Source: Actinomadura alba (lineage in GTDB: Bacteria; Actinomycetota; Actinomycetes; Streptosporangiales; Streptosporangiaceae). Taken from it: DNA of 64,000 nt. The notes beneath the pieces are model-generated. The model had not been told where the DNA came from. It did no database searches and saw only the letters and a program-made list of their open reading frames with translations. The stretch covers positions 1 to 64,000 of the forward strand of contig NZ_JABVEC010000022.1 of assembly GCF_014323705.1 (NCBI RefSeq). The letters run 5' to 3'. Shown in pieces: positions 58,579-64,000 of the stretch. A program made the translations under genes and the position numbers. Position 1 is the stretch's first letter. Every line of letters starts with the position of its first letter.

Positions 58579-58757
58579 TCTTCAACCGGCCTCCGCTCGA
58601 GGAACGCATCGCGGCGCGCCAGCGTGAGCTCGGACCGCTCAAGCCGGGACGGCATTTCGAGCACCGTCCCGCGGCCATCGTCTTCTTCGCCCTGATCGTC
58701 TGCGTGGTCCTGACCCACGTGGCCGCGTTCTTCATGATCGAGCTCGCCGCCGGCTGA
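58575..58757 (+). CDS. Small membrane protein coupled to the HGxxPAAW gene
   Basis: A 60-residue protein: a charged N-terminal half (RPPLEERIAARQRELGPLKP) and one membrane helix (AAIVFFALIVCVVLTHVAAF). Its ATG overlaps the stop of the HGxxPAAW gene (ATGA), which is strong evidence that it is real and co-translated. No family recognised. Confidence 0.7.
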   Translation: MIFNRPPLEERIAARQRELGPLKPGRHFEHRPAAIVFFALIVCVVLTHVAAFFMIELAAG

Positions 58758-58849
58758 TCGTTCGAGGTCGACCGTTCCGTAGCCGGCGAAGATAATGTCG
58801 CCGATCGCGTAGCTCTCGGTGAGAATCCGCGTGTAGGTGGAGCGGCCTG

Positions 58850-60550
58850 TCAGCCGCGTCCCGCGCGTCGGCGTACCTCCTCGGCGAAGTCGGCGAGGCA
58901 TTCGGCCAGCTCGCGATCATTGAGCTCGTCCGGTGCTCGGCCGCACTCGGCCTTCTCGGGCCGCCGCCCTTGCTCTGCTCCCGAGCTCGGCGCGGGCCGG
59001 CCGGACTCGGCGGTGGGCTGCCGCACCGTACGGGGCTGTACCTGGCCGTTCACGGAGACGTCGATGTAGCAGAGCGTCTGTCCGCCGTCGACGCCGTACA
59101 CCCGCCAGTCCTGCCCGCCGAGCGGGATGAACTGCTCGAGGGTGCCGCCGCACGACGCGCTCTTGGCCTTGACGTTGAGCGCGTTGAGATCGGCGATGTT
59201 CGGGTCGCCGTCGGTGAGGGTGTAGAGGTCGTAGCGGTTCAGCCGCCCCGAGTCGACCTGGTCGGCGGGCACGACCCCGTACGCCACGAACAGCTCCGAG
59301 GAGGTGTCGCGCGGTGTGAGCGGCGTGACGTAGTAGAGCCGGCGGTCGGCGCCGCGCAGCAGGTACTCGCCGGGGTTGGCCTTCTGGGTCTCGAACCCGG
59401 TCGGTTCCAGACCGAAGGAGTCGTTGTGCTCGCCGCGGCCCGCGGCCCACTGGGCGGCGTCGCGCTGGGTGCGTACCAGTGAGATCGGGTAGACGGGGCC
59501 GGGCAGCTCTCCGGGCCGGACCCGGGGCCGGTGGGTGATGTCCGGGCGGCCGCTCGCGGACCCCTCCAGGATGAGCACTCCGGCGGCGACCGTGACCGTG
59601 CGATTGCGGTAGTCGATCGGCCGTTGTACGGCGATGACGATGACGGGCCGGTCGCCCTGGCAGTAGCCCCAGATGTCCTTGTCGGTATAGATCAGATCGG
59701 GATGGCGGTCCGCGAGCAGGTTGCGCAGGCTGTTGCGTCCGCTGCCGCCGAACGCCCGCTGGAACCGGTTGCCGGTGCCGAACCGGCACACCTGCGCGGA
59801 GTTGGTCCGGCCGTCCCACTGCGCGACGCCGTACGCCGGGGTGCCGCCGGATCCGTCGAGCACGGCCGACCACTGGCCGGTGTTGGGGGAGGAGCCCCAT
59901 TGGTAGGTGAAGCTGCTCTCCATGACGTTGACCCCGGCCACCGGTGAGGCCGCCGCCTTCATCGCCGTCCGCGCCGCGGCGAGCGAGGACGTCCGCGACT
60001 CCCAGCGCAGGGCCGGATAGCCGTTGCCGACCTTGATGCAGGAGCGTACGTCGTGGCGGCCGAGCCGGTCGCAGCCGTCTCGGCCCGGCCGGGAGCCCTC
60101 GACCAGCTTGGCCATCGAGGACGGGGGACCGGCCAGGTTGGGCACGTGGAACACGGTGGCGCTGCTGTAGAACCGCTCCCGGTCCTTGTCGTTGTCCCAG
60201 AGAGCGCCCGGCATCGGCGCGAGGACCAGGCCGACGCCGGTCAGCACGAGCAGCCCCACCGTGATGGCCCGCCCGGGCGAGGTCCAGTCGACGTCCAACT
60301 CGGCGTATTCGTCGAGGCTGAGGACCAGCGCGGTCAGCAGCAGCCCGATGGCGATCCAGAGCCAGGTCACCGCGGGCAGCGTGAAGAGGTCGCCGCGCGG
60401 GAGGAACGAGCGATCGAACCACAGGGTGAGGACCTGCGTGAGCTTCCAGCCCGACATGAACATGTGCAGGAACAGCCCGACCAGCCCCACCAGCACGGGA
60501 ATCCAGAGCCACAGCGCCGCGATCCACGCGGCACGTTTCCCAGGGGTCAC
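58850..60550 (-). CDS. Large uncharacterised membrane protein with extracellular domain
   Basis: A 566-residue protein starting at GTG with GGAGG four bases upstream. Three to four membrane helices occupy the first ~115 residues (AAWIAALWLWIPVLVGLVGL, TLPAVTWLWIAIGLLLTALV, ITVGLLVLTGVGLVLAPMPG). A ~430-residue domain follows, probably outside the membrane, with scattered cysteines (DGCDR, SCIKVG, WGYCQGDRP, SCGGTL, LCYID) that could form disulfides, and a short charged C-terminal helix (LNDRELAECLADFAEEVRRR). I recognise no family. It stands alone between small membrane proteins and an alpha/beta hydrolase. Confidence 0.75.
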   Translation of the reverse strand: MTPGKRAAWIAALWLWIPVLVGLVGLFLHMFMSGWKLTQVLTLWFDRSFLPRGDLFTLPAVTWLWIAIGLLLTALVLSLDEYAELDVDWTSPGRAITVGLLVLTGVGLVLAPMPGALWDNDKDRERFYSSATVFHVPNLAGPPSSMAKLVEGSRPGRDGCDRLGRHDVRSCIKVGNGYPALRWESRTSSLAAARTAMKAAASPVAGVNVMESSFTYQWGSSPNTGQWSAVLDGSGGTPAYGVAQWDGRTNSAQVCRFGTGNRFQRAFGGSGRNSLRNLLADRHPDLIYTDKDIWGYCQGDRPVIVIAVQRPIDYRNRTVTVAAGVLILEGSASGRPDITHRPRVRPGELPGPVYPISLVRTQRDAAQWAAGRGEHNDSFGLEPTGFETQKANPGEYLLRGADRRLYYVTPLTPRDTSSELFVAYGVVPADQVDSGRLNRYDLYTLTDGDPNIADLNALNVKAKSASCGGTLEQFIPLGGQDWRVYGVDGGQTLCYIDVSVNGQVQPRTVRQPTAESGRPAPSSGAEQGRRPEKAECGRAPDELNDRELAECLADFAEEVRRRAGRG

Positions 60551-60629
60551 GGTTCCTCCCGAACGCCGCTAAGCCGACAGATCGTCTCTTGGACGCATGA
60601 ACGCGAAGACGCGTTCACCCGTACGGCCA

Positions 60630-61484
60630 TCAGGCGAGCGGATCCCACGCGAGGAAGTCCTCAACGGTCGCCGCGAACGCCGCCGGGCGGGTCACCCACG
60701 GGAAGTGGGCGACGCCGGCCTGCGCGATCAGCCAGCCCTCGGGGAAGAACGCCGCAAGTTCCGCGGCCTGGTTCGGCGTGGGTCCCGCGTCGAGCTCGCC
60801 GACGACGACGAGCACCGGGGCGGTGAGCCGGGACAGCGCCGCGCGGGTTTCCTCCGGTGCGAAGGCGCCCTCGGTGTAGAAGCCCTCGGCGGCCGCAGGC
60901 GCGCGTTCCTCGAAGCCGCCGCGCGCATGGGCGAGGGCGGCGTCGTCCCACTGCCCGTAAAGGAACGGGGCCGCCCTCAACCGCACCGCCGGGCTGTCGT
61001 CGCCGGAGTCCCACGCCGTCATCGCCTCGCGCGCGTCGGCGTACCACGGCCGATCCGACATGCGCTCCAGCGCCGCGTGCCACTCCTCCTCGGTCTCCTC
61101 CACGCCGACCGCGGACAGGGCGGGGGTGACGAGGACGAGCCGGCGCAGCCGCTCCGGATGGCGGGCCGCGTACAGCACCGCCAGATCGCCCGCCGCCGAG
61201 TGGGCGAGCAGGTCCATGCGCTCCAGCCCGAGGTGGACGCGGAGCGCCTCGACATCCGCCACGAGGCGGTCGCAGCGGTACGTGGCCGGATCGGCCGGCC
61301 TGGCCGACTCCCCGGAGCCCCGGCCGTCGAGCCGGATGAGCGTCCGGTGCCGGGTAAGACCACCCAGGTCACCGAGGTAACGTGATGCGCGGCCCGGCCC
61401 GCCGGGAAGGCACACGAGAACCGGTCCTTCTCCCTCGACGTGGTAGGCGAGCTTGGTCGCGTCATCTGAGGTGAAAGCGGGCAC
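60630..61484 (-). CDS. Alpha/beta hydrolase (proline iminopeptidase-like)
   Basis: A 284-residue hydrolase. The oxyanion motif is VCLPGGPGRASRYLGD, the family motif is IRLDGRGSGESARP, the nucleophile elbow is LLAHSAAGDLAVLYAARHPE (GxSxG in the form AHSAAG), the acid is in VVVGELDAGPTP, and the histidine is in AGVAHFPWVTRP. The HGGPG/DxRGxGxS pattern places it near proline iminopeptidases and related aminopeptidases. The start is a GTG at 61484; the frame upstream is unrelated. It is divergent from the KhtT-like gene. Confidence 0.87.
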   Translation of the reverse strand: MPAFTSDDATKLAYHVEGEGPVLVCLPGGPGRASRYLGDLGGLTRHRTLIRLDGRGSGESARPADPATYRCDRLVADVEALRVHLGLERMDLLAHSAAGDLAVLYAARHPERLRRLVLVTPALSAVGVEETEEEWHAALERMSDRPWYADAREAMTAWDSGDDSPAVRLRAAPFLYGQWDDAALAHARGGFEERAPAAAEGFYTEGAFAPEETRAALSRLTAPVLVVVGELDAGPTPNQAAELAAFFPEGWLIAQAGVAHFPWVTRPAAFAATVEDFLAWDPLA

Positions 61485-61679
61485 GCCTCGAGCCCACCAC
61501 GGCACCGAGGCGGTCCGCCGGCATTTCGCGGAACGCTGATCGTCACTGTTACGGTCGGGAGCGCGAAACTCATCCCCCGTAGTACCGCAGTGGCCCGCGC
61601 CCGCACGGCGCCGGTGCCCGCGGGCGTACGCCGGCGGGGTGATCGAATGGGCCGGAAGATGAGAAGGGATGGACGCCGG

Positions 61680-62162
61680 GTGGACTTCGAGCGATCGGCG
61701 CTGCCAGGAATCGGGCTTTTGCATGTCTTCACGACGCGGCAGGGCCGCCGAGTGGGGGTCGTCTCGCACCGCTCGGGCCGTCGTGACCTGGTGGTCTATG
61801 ACGCCGACGACCCCGACAGCACGAGCGAGACGGTGGTGCTGACCGTCGAGGAGGCCGACGGCCTGGCCGAGCTCCTCGCCGCGTCCCGGATCGTCGAACG
61901 CCTCGCCGACCTCGAACGGCAAGTTCAGGGCCTGGTCAGCGAACGGATACCGATAGAGGCGGGATCGCCCTACGACGGACGGACCCTGGGGGACACCCGG
62001 GTGCGGACCCGTACCGGCGCGTCCATCGTGGCGGTGGTGCGGGGCCGTGAGGTGCTCGCCAGCCCGACGCCCGGCTTCGCGTTCGCCGCCGGAGACGTGG
62101 TCGTCGTGGTCGGCACCGCCGAGGGCACGGCCGCTGTCGCCGACATCCTCTCTTCGGGCTGA
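61680..62162 (+). CDS. Regulatory subunit of a cation:proton antiporter (KhtT-like, TrkA_C)
   Basis: A 160-residue cytoplasmic protein. An N-terminal ~75-residue domain (RSALPGIGLLHVFTTRQGRR) is typical of KhtT-like subunits, and a C-terminal TrkA_C/RCK_C domain (about 85-155; IPIEAGSPYDGRTLGDTRVR, AFAAGDVVVVVGT) binds a nucleotide or other ligand and gates the transporter. The start GTG at 61680 is chosen by family alignment from memory. The antiporter gene follows after 8 bp. Confidence 0.85.
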   Translation: MDFERSALPGIGLLHVFTTRQGRRVGVVSHRSGRRDLVVYDADDPDSTSETVVLTVEEADGLAELLAASRIVERLADLERQVQGLVSERIPIEAGSPYDGRTLGDTRVRTRTGASIVAVVRGREVLASPTPGFAFAAGDVVVVVGTAEGTAAVADILSSG

Positions 62163-62170
62163 GGCCGCGC

Positions 62171-63502
62171 ATGCACGACTTCTCGATCCTGCTGCTCGAA
62201 CTCGGCGGCGTACTGCTCGGACTCGGCCTCGTCGGCACCCTCGCCGCCCGCGCGAGCATCTCGCCCATCCCCCTCTACCTCCTCGCCGGTCTGGCCTTCG
62301 GCGTCGGCGGCTTCCTGCCCCTGTCGGCCAGCCAGGAGTTCATCGCCACCGGCGCCGAGATCGGCGTCATCCTGCTGCTGCTCACGCTCGGGCTGGAGTA
62401 CACGGCCGACGAGCTCGTGGGCAACCTGCGCCGCTCGGCACCGGCCGGGCTGGCCGACCTGGTGCTGAACGCCACGCCCGGCGCCGTCGCCGCGCTCCTG
62501 CTGGGCTGGGGGCCGGTCGCCGCCGTCGTCCTCGCCGGCGTGACGTACGTCACCTCCTCGGGCATCACCGCCAAGGTGCTGTCCGACCTGGGCTGGCTCG
62601 GTCACCGCGAGACCCCGGCAGTGCTGTCGATCCTGGTCATGGAAGACCTCGGGATGGCCGTCTACCTGCCGCTGCTCACGACGCTGCTGGCCGCGGGCGG
62701 CGTCGCGTCCGGGGCGCTCAGCCTGGGCGTCGCGGTCGCCGCGGTCGCCGTGGTGCTGCTCGTCGCCCTGCGGTACGGGCGTCAGCTGGAGGCGTTCGTC
62801 TCCTCGCCCAACGACGAGGTGCTCCTGCTCAAGGTGCTCGGGCTCACCATCCTCGTGGCCGGCATCGCGCAGAAGCTGCACGTCTCGGCCGCCGTCGGCG
62901 CCTTCCTGGTCGGCATCGCGCTGTCCGGCCCGATCGCGCACACCGCGCGGCAGTTGCTGTCCCCGCTCCGCGACCTGTTCGCCGCCGTGTTCTTCGTCTT
63001 CTTCGGCCTGCAGACCAATCCCGCCCACCTGGCGCCGGTCGCGGGCGTGGCCATCGCGCTCGCCGTCACCGGGGTGGTGACCAAGATGGCGACCGGATAC
63101 ATCGCGGCCCGGCGGGCCGGTGTCGGCTCGATGGGCCGGGCCCGCGCGGGCGCGGCGCTGATCCCCCGCGGGGAGTTCAGCATCGTCATCGCTGGGCTGG
63201 CCGTCGCGGCCGACGCCGACGCCGAACTCGCCACCCTGGCCGCCGCCTACGTGCTCGCCCTCGCCACGATCGGCCCGCTGGCCGCGCGCGCGGTCGAGCC
63301 GGTGATGAAGGCGCGGTTGCGGCGGCACAAGCGGCGGGCCGGTGGGGCGGCGAAGGCGATGCCGAGCCGGCCGGGAGATCCGGGAGATCCGGGAGATCCG
63401 GGCGAGCCGCCTGAGTCGCCTGGGTCGCCTCCGTCCGATGCCGGCGACGTCGGCACCGCCAACGGAAGGGTGACCACCCCACCGGATCCGGAGGACCGCT
63501 GA
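62171..63502 (+). CDS. Cation:proton antiporter, CPA2 family (KhtU/KefB-like)
   Basis: A 443-residue membrane protein with about twelve helices. Conserved elements are GLAFGVGGFLPLS, ILLLLTLGLEYTADEL, VTYVTSSGITAKVLSDLGWL (the unwound helix region) and LVMEDLGMAVYLPLLT, which carries the Asp that binds the cation in CPA2 exchangers. The late LIPRGEFSIVIAGLA is also typical. The C-terminal tail is low-complexity with three exact 9-bp repeats (coding GDPGDPGDPG). Together with the preceding RCK_C subunit it forms a K+/H+ (or Na+/H+) antiporter similar to KhtTU, for potassium and pH homeostasis. Confidence 0.92.
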   Translation: MHDFSILLLELGGVLLGLGLVGTLAARASISPIPLYLLAGLAFGVGGFLPLSASQEFIATGAEIGVILLLLTLGLEYTADELVGNLRRSAPAGLADLVLNATPGAVAALLLGWGPVAAVVLAGVTYVTSSGITAKVLSDLGWLGHRETPAVLSILVMEDLGMAVYLPLLTTLLAAGGVASGALSLGVAVAAVAVVLLVALRYGRQLEAFVSSPNDEVLLLKVLGLTILVAGIAQKLHVSAAVGAFLVGIALSGPIAHTARQLLSPLRDLFAAVFFVFFGLQTNPAHLAPVAGVAIALAVTGVVTKMATGYIAARRAGVGSMGRARAGAALIPRGEFSIVIAGLAVAADADAELATLAAAYVLALATIGPLAARAVEPVMKARLRRHKRRAGGAAKAMPSRPGDPGDPGDPGEPPESPGSPPSDAGDVGTANGRVTTPPDPEDR

Positions 63503-63512
63503 CCATCGCGGT

Positions 63513-63541
63513 GCCGGCGGCTCTCTCGCGGAGCCGCCGGC
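63513..63541. terminator. Hairpin terminator after the antiporter gene
   Basis: GCCGGCGGCTC (63513-63523) and GAGCCGCCGGC (63531-63541) pair perfectly over 11 bp with a 7-base loop, 11 bases after the antiporter stop codon. Confidence 0.8.
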
Positions 63542-63560
63542 GCTCCGACTTCTATAGGCG

Positions 63561-63590
63561 TTGACTTATATAAATTGATGCTTGTAGCCT
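63561..63590 (+). promoter_or_regulatory. Putative promoter of the SRPBCC gene
   Basis: TTGACT (63561-63566), 18 bases, TAGCCT (63585-63590), within the most AT-rich 25-bp patch of this end of the window. The predicted transcript would begin near 63597, the first codon of the ArsR-like stub. Confidence 0.55.
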
Positions 63591-63659
63591 CCTTGCTTGC
63601 ACGCGTTCGATGTGCTCGGCGACCCGATCCGCCGAAGAGCCGAACACCAGGAGAACTTC

Positions 63660-64000
63660 GTGATCGATGTAACGCAGCAGGTCAACGCCGTACGACGGCA
63701 GCTGGGCACGCGCGTGGTCGAAGCCGGCGAGGTGCACGTCATGACGATCAGCCAGGCGTACGACGCGACCATCGAGGACGTGTGGGACGCCTGTACCGAC
63801 CCCGAGCGCATCACCCGGTGGTTCCTGCCCGTCTCGGGCGAACTCCGGCTGGGCGGCCGGTACCAGCTGGAGGGCAACGCGGGCGGCACGATCGAGCGGT
63901 GCGATCCGCCGAAGGGCTTCGCCGCGACCTGGGAGTACGGCGAGGGCATCAGCTGGATCGAGGTGAGCCTGTCCACCGATCCGGACGGCCGCACCCGATT
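63660..64000 (+). CDS. SRPBCC/AHSA1-family protein (3' end outside window), possibly with an ArsR-like N-terminal stub
   Basis: The start is a GTG with GGAG six bases upstream; the gene runs past the window end. The sequence VMTISQAYDATIEDVWDACT, then DPERITRWFLPVSGELRLGG and RYQLEGNAGGTIERC, is an AHSA1-type SRPBCC (START-like) domain, a ligand-binding fold. The same frame is open upstream to a TTG at 63597 and reads HAFDVLGDPIRRRAE, which matches the first turn of ArsR-family repressors. ArsR and SRPBCC genes are common neighbours, so I infer a deletion that fused the ArsR start to the region before the SRPBCC gene. Which start is used cannot be decided from sequence. Confidence 0.75.
   Translation, partial: MIDVTQQVNAVRRQLGTRVVEAGEVHVMTISQAYDATIEDVWDACTDPERITRWFLPVSGELRLGGRYQLEGNAGGTIERCDPPKGFAATWEYGEGISWIEVSLSTDPDGRTR

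Noticed and set aside
58917..60527. 536-codon frame on the minus strand, other phase
   Set aside because: A frame shadow of the large membrane protein at 58850-60550; Arg/Pro/Gly-rich with no hydrophobic segments or domains.
61970..63328. 452-codon frame on the minus strand
   Set aside because: Antisense of the antiporter gene; Gly/Asp/Gln-rich, no family.

Overview
The window is high-GC DNA (visibly around 70%, strong G/C third positions, many GTG starts) from an actinobacterium. The gene set fits a soil filamentous actinomycete: HGxxPAAW membrane protein, clpP1/clpP2 pair, DUF222/HNH (13E12-type) endonuclease, F420/LLM oxidoreductase, WXG-type polymorphic toxin with Imm49 immunity, secreted cellulase under a CelR-type operator, and many secreted hydrolases. 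The order Streptosporangiales (for example Thermomonosporaceae) is my best guess, by inference only. No rRNA, tRNA, CRISPR array, intact insertion sequence or prophage was seen.

Layout. 0-5 kb: end of a PTS EIIA gene overlapping a SIS-domain sugar isomerase, two secreted proteins (one an SGNH hydrolase), and a divergent DUF899/HxlR pair. 4.7-8.1 kb: a response regulator-histidine kinase-PepSY operon and a methyltransferase. 8.1-13.7 kb: an accessory block with a membrane-linked cNMP-binding/nucleotide-cyclase-like protein overlapping a small membrane protein, divergent from a large polymorphic toxin with a PD-(D/E)XK nuclease end and its Imm49 immunity gene. The toxin/immunity junction has clearly lower GC. 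13.8-22.9 kb: PadR plus a DUF2812-like partner, methyltransferase, DUF6069/AraC pair with a reductase remnant between them, TerC, an unknown protein, DUF418 protein and a uridine-kinase-like protein lacking a P-loop.

22.9-29.5 kb: a VWA protein, then a resistance-like cluster: a two-HTH TetR regulator divergent from an FAD monooxygenase, and an ABC-F gene followed by a virginiamycin B lyase gene, divergent from a second TetR. The ABC-F gene has a three-codon leader (Met-Leu-Leu-stop) whose sequence pairs with the ABC-F ribosome-binding site, the arrangement expected of translational attenuation. 29.5-43.3 kb: two M14 carboxypeptidases, a MerR remnant, a beta-lactamase-family hydrolase, an ATP-grasp/degenerate-kinase fusion translationally coupled to an ABC exporter, a secreted amidase, an LLM oxidoreductase and an HNH endonuclease with a LexA-type box.

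43.6-64 kb: a tryptophanyl-tRNA synthetase with an altered KMSKS motif, a GH9 cellulase behind a perfect CelR operator, a clpP pair in which one subunit has lost the catalytic histidine, a four-gene iron-siderophore ABC importer, an MFS/MBL pair, enoyl-CoA hydratase, a lipase behind a TetR-type palindrome, small membrane proteins, a large unknown membrane protein, an alpha/beta hydrolase, a KhtT/KhtU-like K+/H+ antiporter pair, and the start of an SRPBCC gene carrying what looks like an ArsR N-terminal stub.
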